Assembly: GCA_905221605.1 (NCBI GenBank)
Contig: CAJNDS010002124.1
Span: 658,921 to 722,920 of the forward strand
Reading direction: 5' to 3'
Length of the DNA stretch: 64,000 bases
From: Symbiodinium natans
Lineage: Eukaryota; Sar; Dinophyceae; Suessiales; Symbiodiniaceae
Positions 28,839 to 38,800 of the stretch are shown here, piece by piece. How positions within the stretch are numbered: the first letter of the stretch is position 1; each line of letters begins with the position of its first letter. Below the pieces are notes generated by a model. That model was not told the origin of the DNA. It searched no databases and saw only the letters and a program-made list of their open reading frames with translations. A program made the position numbers and the translations under genes.

Positions 28839-31800
28839 ACCGGACCTGATTGGCCACCTGTACCAAGTGTTTCAGGAGCGACAGCCGCTCCTCTGACATC
28901 TCGTCATGGGAGTACTTGCAGAAATTTAACCCTTTCCGGCAACGTTCTCGAAGGTAATAATCGAAACAGCAATTGTGGAACCCTGCGTCCCTTAGTGACT
29001 TCCTGGAAGCATTGTCCCAAGATTTGCCGGGCTCCCAAGTCCCTTCCAATGCTATGTCATCGTTGTGAAGGTACCTGCATGCAGTCCCATATTTACAACC
29101 ACCTTGATTGTAATACAGACACAGCCGACCTTTTGGCTCACCTGACGTAGGCTCACCCTTTGATGCACCTTTGCCAAAATTGTACTTGGCCCGGAAGGCT
29201 AAATCCTCCCGCTCCTGCTGTGCCTCATCCACTGTACCTTCCTCTGTAGGAGGGTCACCGATGTTCCCTTCCTCATCATCAGCTTCTTGGCTATTCTTTG
29301 GATCAGTTGACCCTCCTCCTGGCCAACCTTCACCATAACGACGATGCTCATAGGAACACTCATCACCATTGCGACACCGTCCCCGATTGAAGAACTTGCA
29401 CAGCTTGCTGTAACCAGGTGACAACACAGTCTTTGGTGTCATGTAAGCCTTTTTGTACTGGTCAGGGTCCATGTAGGCTTCCATTGGCTTGTTCTCCCTT
29501 TTGCTCATGGATTGCACTGCACCATCAAGCTCCTGCAAAAATAGCTTGGTGTCCAACCAAAGCGCGTTCCAAAACTCATCTTCCCCTTGATTCAGCACCG
29601 TTGCCACCGCTTCACCCACAACTGGTCGAGAAAATCTCCTTTTTTTGCATGCCAGTTCGAAAAGCGCGTTGTGGTACTGTTTTCGGGAAAAAGTGGTTAA
29701 CTCCCCCAAGCCTGTGCTTTCTGTACCATCAGGCTTCCAACCACCATTTTGCAAGATGCCATACGCGCGCCGAGCTTCCGCATTGAGGAATGCCTGATCT
29801 GCAACACACTCCTGTAAATCTTCCATCGGGCGACCCAACAGCATCCCTGTAATTTTGCCAACATAGGCTTCCTCTTCGTTTCCATTCTCCAGAAGAGCTT
29901 TGTAGATCTTTTCTCCATAAAGTTGTCTTTCTTCTCGTTCTTCAGAGGATAACTCCTGTATCACAAGCTCCTCATCGGAATGCTCTTCCTCCTGTTTCCA
30001 GTCCCATTGACCGTTTGAATCTCGGTACCACTGACCAACATACCATGGATTCGTCCACCACGTACTCCAGCCGCTGGGTTTCCACTTCCGCAGCGTTGAG
30101 GAAGAGTCCTCCACGTCCTCTTCCAAAACCAGAAAGGTGTCCAAGATTATGGTACCATCATCTTCCACTAGTTTCACTGTTCCATTGACAGTATCACCAA
30201 ATCTGAAATGGCACGTATTGTTCCCTTCTGTAGGAATCAATACATTCAAATCACCATGGTCCAAAAAGGCTCCATACCCATTGATGCAGCGCACTAGACC
30301 CATGATCTCATCTCCCTCTTGATAGCAATGTGTCCCAGGTGATTCCAAGGCTCCCGCTCGGGGCACTTTCTTTGCTTGCTCTTCAGAAACCACCTCTGTA
30401 TCATCGGCTCCTGGCGCATCCTTTGTTTTCACCTTTGAGTCACACTGCTCGTCCTGCTCCACGAGTCCCACAAGCTCATCTTTTTTGTGCTCCTGGACTT
30501 CAGGACCTCTCTTTTTCTCCGCCAAAGGCTTTGCCTCATCTGCTGTAATTCGCTCGGTGTCGACTTCCGGCGAACTTCCAGACGGCAACACTTCTCCCTT
30601 CATGGGAGTGGACCCATCATTGGAGTCCTTTGTCACACCTTCTGCAGCAGGCAAATCTTCCTCCACTGCAGGGCAATTGAGTCGATCATCCACGGCAGGC
30701 ATGCTTTCTTCCACCGCAGGATCCTTTGGTTCCATGGCTTCCAAAGGAGAATTTCCACCATCATTGACCACAGCTGCCTCATTGGCTCCGGTGTAGCCCT
30801 TGTCATTTCGTTCCTCGCTGCTAACTTCAGGTTGCACCAGTGCGTCCACCTGTGAACCTCCATCATCAGCTGCTGCGGAGACCTGCGCCCCATTGTTGCA
30901 GTCGCCCGTGGAACGTAACGCCATATGCACCTCAACCCGTGCTTCCTTCGCACTCCAGGTAATATCTGGCGCATCGACCCGCGCATCATTGGCGCTCCAG
31001 GCCTCATTTTTCAGATCTTCTGTGTCTCCAGCTATTCCAGAAGCTTCTTTTTCCCTTTGAATGGCAGGAACCTTGGCACCAAACGAAGAGACCTCCTCAG
31101 TCGCAACACACGACCTTTTCCCTCCGTCTTCCAAATCTCCAGGACCACATTCCCGAACGACAGGTACCACATCCACCACTCGATCTTCTGCAGCCGACAC
31201 AGTTCCGATCTCCACATTGGGAATCTTTTCTTCTGGACCTACCGATTCCACCGCTGCCACACCCTCAGAAAGTGCTCCCATTCCTTCCCGATCCAGATGT
31301 TGAGCTCCAGCGATGTCTGTTCGGTTTCCAGGAATCTCCTCCTCATCAGGAGAACCCGAGGTCGGGGCGTCACCACCAGCCCTAGGACCGCTATCCCTGA
31401 TAGTAGAGGAAAAATCTTTTTCACCTAAACTATTTACACTACCCTGGAATGCCCTCGTAGACTCAGTCTTCGGAGTAGAGGATGAAGAATCCAGTGCCGC
31501 CTCCATTTCCAGCTCATTGCCCGAAGGAGACCCAACCACCTCGTCACTCTTCATCTTTTCACCTACCACCGGCAATGTCCACTTGCTTTCCTGCGTATCC
31601 AGGCAGTAATAATATTGTCTCCCATCTTCATGGAGGTGCCATTCCCACGTTGTCCCATCGCACGCTTTGATCAGATGCTCGTCTTTCTGAAAACCATCCC
31701 TTTCAGAGACCTGTCGCATCTCGTCCTCTTCTTCGGACAACTGTCGCAACCTCTCAGCCTCCATCTGTAGGATCTCCTCCTCCCCCATGGCGTATCCAGC

Positions 31801-32316
31801 AGCAGGTGCAGCTTCAAAGCTGTCCGCACCCTTCTGTTCATGACCGCTTCCACCACCTTGGGGACTCGAAGATGGACCCCTTTTGATCTTGTTCAGAGGC
31901 CTCCGGGCCGCTTGCAGCACTTCTCCAATCAGATCGGTCTGAGACTCTTGGTCTACCATTCGACCCGAAGTCGAAGACGACGGCTGATACCCGTGTTTGT
32001 GCAACACTCGTAAAGCAGTCACCTCCATTTCACGATCTATACCACCAGTCGCGTCCCAGTTCCTTTTCTCACCAGGCTTTGGCGATACAGAAACAGCACG
32101 TCCTTCAGCTTCAGCATTGCTAACCATATCCCTATTGGGATTCATACCCACATTGGGGCTTTCTGCAACCAAGGCCTCTTCCAGATGTTCTTCAGCGCCG
32201 GGAATCACCTCTTCCAACACCGATCTTTCACCCAGAGACTCAGCTGCACCATTTCCAGCTCCACCATCTTGTCCACCATCCGAGGCAAGTTGGAGCCATC
32301 GCTTCGGAGAAGGCAT
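28765..32316 (-). CDS. Element ORF1: WW, S1-like, MLLE and three CCCH zinc fingers
   Basis: The first ATG is at 32316. The frame is open from 32349, where a GTG follows a TAA. Numbered from 32349 the product is 1,194 residues. Domains: WW at about 230-260 (WEWHLHEDGRQYYY then SKWTLP), a long acidic low-complexity region, an S1/OB-like RNA-binding segment at about 675-740 (GDEIMGLVRCINGYGAF, then GDTVNGTVKLVEDDGTIIL), an MLLE (PABC-type) domain at about 808-866 (GKITGMLLGRPMEDL, the poly(A)-binding-protein signature), and CCCH fingers at about 982-1001, 1074-1094 and 1128-1148 (C-x7-C-x5-C-x3-H, the last C-x7-C-x6-C-x3-H). WW, S1, MLLE and CCCH modules belong to mRNA-binding and translation factors. 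A role as a gag-like ribonucleoprotein is inferred. The frame ends in a G9 run overlapping ORF2. Confidence 0.8.
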   Translation of the reverse strand: MPSPKRWLQLASDGGQDGGAGNGAAESLGERSVLEEVIPGAEEHLEEALVAESPNVGMNPNRDMVSNAEAEGRAVSVSPKPGEKRNWDATGGIDREMEVTALRVLHKHGYQPSSSTSGRMVDQESQTDLIGEVLQAARRPLNKIKRGPSSSPQGGGSGHEQKGADSFEAAPAAGYAMGEEEILQMEAERLRQLSEEEDEMRQVSERDGFQKDEHLIKACDGTTWEWHLHEDGRQYYYCLDTQESKWTLPVVGEKMKSDEVVGSPSGNELEMEAALDSSSSTPKTESTRAFQGSVNSLGEKDFSSTIRDSGPRAGGDAPTSGSPDEEEIPGNRTDIAGAQHLDREGMGALSEGVAAVESVGPEEKIPNVEIGTVSAAEDRVVDVVPVVRECGPGDLEDGGKRSCVATEEVSSFGAKVPAIQREKEASGIAGDTEDLKNEAWSANDARVDAPDITWSAKEARVEVHMALRSTGDCNNGAQVSAAADDGGSQVDALVQPEVSSEERNDKGYTGANEAAVVNDGGNSPLEAMEPKDPAVEESMPAVDDRLNCPAVEEDLPAAEGVTKDSNDGSTPMKGEVLPSGSSPEVDTERITADEAKPLAEKKRGPEVQEHKKDELVGLVEQDEQCDSKVKTKDAPGADDTEVVSEEQAKKVPRAGALESPGTHCYQEGDEIMGLVRCINGYGAFLDHGDLNVLIPTEGNNTCHFRFGDTVNGTVKLVEDDGTIILDTFLVLEEDVEDSSSTLRKWKPSGWSTWWTNPWYVGQWYRDSNGQWDWKQEEEHSDEELVIQELSSEEREERQLYGEKIYKALLENGNEEEAYVGKITGMLLGRPMEDLQECVADQAFLNAEARRAYGILQNGGWKPDGTESTGLGELTTFSRKQYHNALFELACKKRRFSRPVVGEAVATVLNQGEDEFWNALWLDTKLFLQELDGAVQSMSKRENKPMEAYMDPDQYKKAYMTPKTVLSPGYSKLCKFFNRGRCRNGDECSYEHRRYGEGWPGGGSTDPKNSQEADDEEGNIGDPPTEEGTVDEAQQEREDLAFRAKYNFGKGASKGEPTSGEPKGRLCLYYNQGGCKYGTACRYLHNDDIALEGTWEPGKSWDNASRKSLRDAGFHNCCFDYYLRERCRKGLNFCKYSHDEMSEERLSLLKHLVQVANQVRFEKERGWEITDRSTFQPPASGGGS

Positions 32317-32370
32317 TGCTTCTTGATCCCAAAAACCTTGAAAGAACACTTAACCGCAGGGAACCTAATT

Positions 32371-32383
32371 TGGGCTCATAACC
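32371..32383 (-). promoter_or_regulatory. Primer binding site, half-tRNA initiator-Met type
   Basis: Directly after the 5' LTR the minus strand reads GGTTATGAGCCCA. Its complement TGGGCTCATAACC is the anticodon stem-loop of an initiator methionine tRNA (CAT anticodon flanked by GGG and CC). Copia of Drosophila and yeast Ty5 prime from such an internal tRNA-iMet fragment rather than from the tRNA 3' end. Confidence 0.7.
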
Positions 32384-32662
32384 TACGGGGGGACAACCAA
32401 GGAAGGAAATCAACTCCCCTAATCGCCCTGAACTTATATTTCCCAGATCGAACCAAGAAACAACCAAGAACACGGATAAGAGCAACAAGGAAGGGGCACC
32501 CTTACACAAGTAGAGGGGCACTAACCCAACCCTCACTCCCAAACACGGACTTTTTTCTTTGGACGGGCTGGCCATCCTTGAGCCAAACATAGTTTACGGG
32601 TTCATTAACCCTTTCAACTTCCAACACTAACTCCTTTCTACAATACCAATTGCAGCTCCGCA
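32384..32662 (-). repeat. 5' LTR of the retroelement
   Basis: 279 bp, starting TGCGGAGCTGC and ending CCCCCCGTA on the minus strand. No difference from the copy at 23875-24153 was found when the two were compared by eye. Just outside, the host sequence is TAGGGTTTAGGG. Confidence 0.9.
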
Positions 32663-33264
32663 TAGGGTTTAGGGTTTGCTTGCTGTTTTTAGGTAGGGAC
32701 AGAGAAAACCCTGGGACCCAGAATGGGCTCTACTTTAGTGCCTTTTGGTGGGGATCAGGTTGCATCTAGGCCCTACGCAACACCCGAACCCCAAAACCCC
32801 CTACCCCTTGAACCCTAACCCGTTATTCCTTGGTCACTTTGGGGACCCCTGTGTCGGGAGTACACATTTAGACATTTAGAAGGTGGTTTAAAGTTGGCCT
32901 CGTGCAGTAGCATCTATTAGGTGCGAGTGCTGCTACCCATTGGGGAAACCCTAAACCCTATGCAGCCCAAACCCTGAACCCTGAAGCCTAACCCTAAACC
33001 CTAAGCCCTAAACCCTAAACCCTAAACCCTAAACCCTAAACCCTAAACCCTATACACACCCTAACCCTAACACCCTAAACCCTACACCCTAAACCCTGAG
33101 GCCCTAATCCCGAAACCCTGAGCCCGCAGCACCCTAAGCCCTAAACCCTAAACCCTAATCCCTAATCCCTAATCCCTAAACCCTAAACCCTAAACCCTAA
33201 ACCCTAAACCCTAGCCCTTAACCCTAAACCCTATACCCTATGCACCCTAAACCCGAAAACTCAG

Positions 33265-33322
33265 GCGCCACGTGCCGGCAGCTCCCGACGCGCGTTGCGC
33301 GGAGGGCTCTCCCTGAGGCATA
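33265..33322 (+). CDS. Candidate isolated exon
   Basis: Acceptor CTCAG|GCGCC followed by an open frame (ATCRQLPTRVARRALPE) and a possible GC donor at GAG|GCATAG, bracketed by telomere-like arrays. It may be the first exon of gene C or the end of an upstream gene interrupted by the LTR element. Confidence 0.25.
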
Positions 33323-33339
33323 GGGCTACACTGGGTTGG

Positions 33340-33492
33340 GGGTTTCGGGTTTAGGGTTTAGGGTTTTGGGTTTAGGGTTTGGGGTTTGGGGTTTGGGGTT
33401 TGGGGTTTAGGGTTTAGGGTTTAGGGTTTGGGGTTTGGGGTTTAGGGTTTATAGGGTTTAGGGTTTAGGGTTTAGGGTTTGGGGTTTAGGGA
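33340..33492 (+). repeat. TTTAGGG/TTTGGGG mixed array
   Basis: Alternating blocks of canonical heptamers and the TTTGGGG variant. Confidence 0.9.
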
Positions 33493-34612
33493 TAAACCTA
33501 AACCCCAACCCTTAACCCCTAAACCTTAAGGGCCGAAGTTGTCCCTAGCGATGTTCTGAGCTCCCAGGTTGTCCCTGTTGTCCGGAGTAGTGTTCGGCCT
33601 TAGAATCGAATTCGTTGGTGGTTTGTTTCTGAAACAAGGCATCAGGGTTCAGGGTTCAGGGTTTAGGGCTTATAGGGTTTAGGGTGTAGGGTGTAGGGTT
33701 CAGGGTTTAGGGTTCAGGGTTCAGGGTTCAGGGTTTAGGGTTTAGGGTTCAGGGTTTAGGGTTTAGGGTTCGAGGGCTTCCGACTAGGGCCTTGTGTGGG
33801 GAACAAGCGTCGGCCTGAAACACGACCCGCAACCTCTGAACTACATCTAGGGGCGTGATTGTCCAGCTATGCAAGAAGCTCTGTATATGTTGGGTTTTTT
33901 TTGCCTGCATATTTAGTAATACTTAGTGGTTGCGAAAGTATTTCTTCACAACTCAAATGTTCATGTGCTTTTGTTGCCTGTCTCTGCCTTTGTTAGCAGG
34001 AGTTGTGATGCAGGGTCGCCTGGCTGGTCAAATTTGGCAAGGGGGACGTTCGCAGTGTGTGTTGCATTGGAAGCTGTTGCGTTGCTGCCCGCAGCAGACA
34101 CCAACATCTTCATGTTACAAGCTCATATCTCAACACACCGGAGAATCACTAAACCCTAAACCCTAAACGCGAAACCCTCAACCCAAAACCCTGTGAACCT
34201 TAAACCCTAAACCCCAAACCCGAAATTGGATCTGCAAAACAGGAAGCCCCTAGACATTACACATTACCCCGTAGAGTGTCAAGAGTTGAACCCCTCCTCT
34301 CCTCTTATTGTTTCTAAGAACCCTAAACCCTAGCCGAGCCCTATATCCCTAAACCCCGAAACCCGAAACCCTGAACCCAAAGCCCTAAGCCCTAAGCCCT
34401 AGATCCTCTGTAAAGTTCTGCTTCTAAGTGGTCCTCAAGACCCCGTCAAAGCACCCCCAGTCCAGTTGAACCATGGTGTTGCTGTAAAATTTATGGCGTT
34501 TAGAAATAAGGGTTAAGGGTTTAGGGCTGTTAAGACTTTTGGCTCGTTTAGGGCTTTGGGTTTTGTTTGGGGGCTGTAGAGTTTAGGGATTCGACGCTTT
34601 GGACATTGCCCA

Positions 34613-34713
34613 AAGGGTCCATGTACCTATATAGTACATACTTAGGCCTCAAAGGGGTTCCTATTTAGTAGCTTTAGGGCCCAAGTATATACTATAAAGG
34701 TACATGGACCCTT
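34613..34713. mobile_element. MITE family 2, intact copy
   Basis: Inverted ends AAGGGTCCATGTACCTATAT and (complement) ATATAAAGGTACATGGACCC around a GGCCTCAAAGGGGTTCC centre. Confidence 0.75.
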
Positions 34714-35763
34714 AGGGTTGCTCTGAAATGCCTTCAAAACAGGACCACCCCTGCCTCGCTATGCCGTATCTGACATGCGAACAACAACCTTCTCTCAGCT
34801 CCGGCTGTTGCCGTATTCCGCGCGACGGAGATGTTACGACCCGACTCACAGACATGCAGTTGCTATCACTTTGGGTCCTTGCGCTCGGCGATTCCGACGA
34901 CTTGTTGGTCCATGACAACAAGCGCAGGCTCAACGAATGTCATGGGCGCCTGAGTTTGCTGAGTGCAAGCGAGCAGAGCTGTTTCCGACGCAAACGCTCA
35001 GATTCCTGCTTCCTCGATCTGTGCGAGCTTGCGAGTAGGAACCCTCATTCCCCGGGCTTTTCTTCAGTCTTCGTAGGCCACTTTTGCATTCTTTCGATGG
35101 TGCTGTCTTGGCCACGGTGCAGCAATGGCAACTCGACGTTGCAAGGCCTCACTACCCGTCACGTACCAACACTACAGTGCTGGCTGAGACGCGATGCTGC
35201 ATTGATGCTGCATTGATCATCGTCTCCATCATCATCATCACCATCTCCATCTCCATCACCATCACAAGGCTCTAATCAACTGACTCACGCCCAGAAGGTG
35301 GTATGTTTTCGGTTTCCGGCGGACCCTGGGCTCGAGAAACGTTGCACACGGCGCCCCAGCCGTGTAGCACGTTTTAGGTTCAAGGTTTTGTCGACTTACC
35401 AAGGTTATTTTAGGTTCAAAGCTTTTCGACTCACCAAGGTCACCAGTAAGTTCATTCTAATGAATACCTTAGGTTCCCGTCATGCCAAAAAAAGCTGCAA
35501 ACCGCAACTGTGGCCCCAGATGCCCAACGTCAGGTGACACTCAACACCACGCGTCCAGACCTGTGGGAAGCAAGGCTGCATTCATGTGTGTGGCTGATGG
35601 CGCTTGGTTTGATGTTAAGCCCTGAACTTTGCAGAATCTATAGGGCTTTGTGGGTACATGGCTACGAAGCACATCCCGAAAGGCCACAGATCGACATGAG
35701 GACACCCCGTCACAGCGCGCTTCCATGGTCGCGTTTGTGGCGGGCCTGCGCTTCATGTATCAC
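34714..35763 (+). other. About 1 kb free of telomere repeats, with a 162-codon open frame
   Basis: This stretch lacks heptamers and holds an open frame at 34728-35216 whose product is Cys/Ser/Arg/Leu-rich (for example CFRRKRSDSCFLDLCELASR). It resembles no family that I know. The frame starts at the edge of a MITE copy. An imperfect tandem pair (TTTTAGGTTCAA... ACCAAGGT, about 35 bp) lies at 35371-35440. It could be intergenic sequence with a chance frame. Confidence 0.25.
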
Positions 35764-35814
35764 TAAATCCTAAACCCTAAACATCCCTAAACCCTAAACC
35801 CTATAACACGCAAG

Positions 35815-38800
35815 GACGGAGCTGCGATGGTCCTTTTCCTCAGAACCCAAGATGGCAAAGCACAGCTGGGAAGGATCGGGACCTATCTGGACAAAGTGCC
35901 CCTTGGCCGCAAGAGCATGGGTTTAGGGTTTAGGGTTTAGGGTTTTGGGTTTTGGGTTTTGGGATATTGCAGAAGAGCCCCAATTTCGAACAAGCCGGGT
36001 ATGTTGCTTGAATCTTTTCACGTGGAACACGTGCACTTGAGTCCAGCTTGCTTTTTGTTTTTGCAAATTAATACAGGGCTCGCAATAGTTATTAAGAGCA
36101 TTCCCTCATAGTTCCTTTATAAATATACGATCATAACCCTGAAAACCCTATTCTACTTATTAAGGCCCCTATGTTACGGGAAGTCATTTAAAGCTTTCGA
36201 ACGCTCGACATTACGTACCACTGTTCCGCCTGCACCCTGCTACGATGATGAGCGCCCTCGAGCCCTAAGCCCTCTCTCTTGCACCACTCCACCCCCCCCC
36301 CAGGGCCTGACAGCCTGCGCCCGTCCTAAACAGTCCTCAGTCCGACACCTCAAGTCTTGGGTTTCAGGTTTAGGGTGTAGGGTTTGGGTTTGGGGTTTAG
36401 GGTTTCGGATTAAGGGTTAGGGAATTGATGAGGCACAGCCCTAAGCCTCAAACCCTAAGCACAGCACCTTCAACTCTTTTTTCTAGAGTTGAAGAGGCTC
36501 CTGTGTGGGTGCCCCTGCATGAACTTCCAGAACGCGGCCATGGCTCATCACCCCATCTGATGTGATACGAACATGTTTTTTTTTTGGTTTTGTGTGTGTG
36601 TGGTGTATGTGTGTGCGTGGGTGTGAGTGTGTGTGCGAAGGTGTGTGAAGGTGTGTTGTTGTGTTTGGGTTCCTGTGACATCCCAACCTCATGCGCGAAG
36701 TGTTTCGTTTTGCCAGGGCTTCCTAAAACCCCAAATCCAAAACCCCAACCCTAATCCCGAAACCCCAAACCCTAAGCCCCAAACCCTACACCCTAAACTC
36801 GAAACCCTAAACCCTAAACCCTTGCCCTAAACCCTAAACCCTAAACCCTCAATACTCTGAGCCCTACTGGGCACTGGCATGAAGACTTAGGTCCACAGAC
36901 GGTAAGCTGCAGAAGCTGATCGATGAGACAGGCATTCCTTTTTGTTTAGTTTTAGTTTGGGCTTTAGGGCTTGGGGTTTAGGGTTTGGGGTTTAGGGTTT
37001 AGGGTTTGAGGTTTAAGGTTTGGGGTCTAGGGTTTGGGGTTTAGGGTTTGGGGTTAGGGTTTAGGGGGCTCAATTATTACAGGGTGTAGGGCTTCAGGGT
37101 TCAGGGTGTAGGGCTTTAGGGGCTGAGCCCTATAACTTGCGAGTTGAGCCTATAAGGTTCGCATGTTCTCCCCTCAGACTAATAGTCCTTCATAGAGCGT
37201 ACAGTACCTCCTATGATAATCCTAAACCCTAAACCCTAAACCCTAAACCCTAAACCCTAAACCCTAGTGCAGGATTCACTGCTTCTCCCGCCACCGTGCC
37301 GGGCTCAGAGGGCCGCATCTCGGGGTCGACGTGGGCCCGAAACCCTAAACCCTAAACTTATAAACCCTAAACCGTAAACCCTAAACCCTAAACCCTAAAC
37401 CCTAAACCCTAAACCCTAAACCCTAAACCCTAAACCCTGAACCGAAACCCTAAACCCTGAACCGAAACCCTAAACCCCAATTCCTAAACCCGCTTAGCCT
37501 TGCCAAGTCTTTTCCACAATGTTTGCCTCGCATCCTTGACGCCCAACGACCTAACCCCTCATATCCCAGCAAATCCCCTTTCTTCAAACTCCAAACCCTA
37601 AACCCTAGGTTGTCCGGTTCCTTGGGAGGGGGGGGCCCAGGTCTGCCCCAAAACAGGAGCTGAAGTCATAGTAAGCCAGGGTATATACCCTCCATGCCCA
37701 ATGGGTTTCGGGTTTTGGGTTTAGGGTTGAGAATACAAGAGCTTAAATCATAGTAACCCACAGTTCCCTCATGCCCAAGATACAGGGTTTAGGGTTCAGG
37801 TCCTACATGACTCACAAATACCCCTAAACCCTAAAACCGCACAGCCCTAAACAACCCCAGAAGCCGAAAACGCCCAAAAGCCCCCCCCCCCCCCCCACCC
37901 CCCCCCCCCCCTTCCCCCCCCCTTTCCCCCCCCCTTCCCCCCCCTCCCCCCCAAAGAAAAACAAAACCTAATCAGGGATCCTGAACCCTAAGGATCTCAG
38001 GAAATCCCTCAAAACCATCTTAAGTAACCTAAACAGGGAACCTCAACCCTAAACCCTAAGCCCTAAACCCTAAACCCTGAACCCTAAACCCTAAACCCTA
38101 AACCCAAACTCTAAACCCCCAAAACCCCCAAAACCCTAAGAAACTCATGAAAGCCCTCAAAACCATCTTTCAAGCTTTGCCAAGTCTGAGCTCTTGGAGG
38201 TCTCAGACAAAGGCCAGTTTTTTCGGGTTTAAGGCTTTGGGAGTTTGAGGTTTAGGAGTTTGGGGTTTTAGGGTTTTGGAGTTTGGTAGTTTAGGGGTTT
38301 TGGGTGTGGGAGCTTAGGGCTCAGGGTTTATAAGTTTGGGGTTTAGGGTTTTGGGTTTGGGAGTTTAGGGTTTCAGGCTCTGGGAGTTTCGGGTTGAGGA
38401 GTTTAGGGGGCCAGCAGTTTAGGGCTTAGGGTTTTGGAGTGCTACGCTTCAGGCTTTGGGAGTTTAGGGTTTAGGAGCTTAGGGTGTAGGAGTTTAGGGC
38501 TTAAGGGTTTGGGAGTTTTTGGTTTAGGAGTTTAGGGGTTTAGGAGTTTAGGGCTTGAGGTTTGGGAGTTTTCGTGTTTAGGGTTTGGGAGTTTCGAGTT
38601 TCGATTCTTGGGAGTTTCGGTATTCGGACCTGGGCTAGCAACTTTTTTGGAGTTTCTGTGTGCTCGGGGTTCGTTCATTGTTGCTCTCGGCTTTGGGTCT
38701 GAACTCCTTCGAACCGCCTAAACAAACATGCCTAAAGCGATCAAAAGCCGAAAGCTCAACCCCTGAACCCTAGCCCTAAACCCGCGCAAAGAGTACCATG

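Larger units (their letters stand above)
23875..32662 (-). mobile_element. 8.8-kb LTR retroelement without recognisable pol; CCCH/WW/S1/MLLE proteins
   Basis: Two 279-bp direct repeats, identical by eye, bound an internal region read on the minus strand. In that direction: 5' LTR (32662-32384), primer binding site (32383-32371), about 2,600 coding codons, polypurine tract (24161-24154), 3' LTR (24153-23875). LTRs run TG...TA. The element lies in a telomere-like array. TAGGG (or TAGGGTTTAGGG, ambiguous because the target is periodic) occurs on both sides and fits a target-site duplication. Ty1/copia and gypsy elements normally carry protease, integrase and reverse transcriptase. I find no YxDD box, no HHCC finger and no convincing D-T/S-G protease. 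It is probably a non-autonomous element mobilised in trans, or an expanded gag-only element. Confidence 0.85.

Noticed and set aside
24353..32592. Many plus-strand frames across the retroelement (for example 27769-28263)
   Set aside because: They are shadows of the long minus-strand coding frames. Composition and domain content support only the minus strand.
34728..35216. 162-codon plus-strand frame as a confirmed gene
   Set aside because: It lacks recognisable domains, splice context and neighbours in phase. Kept only as a low-confidence open region.
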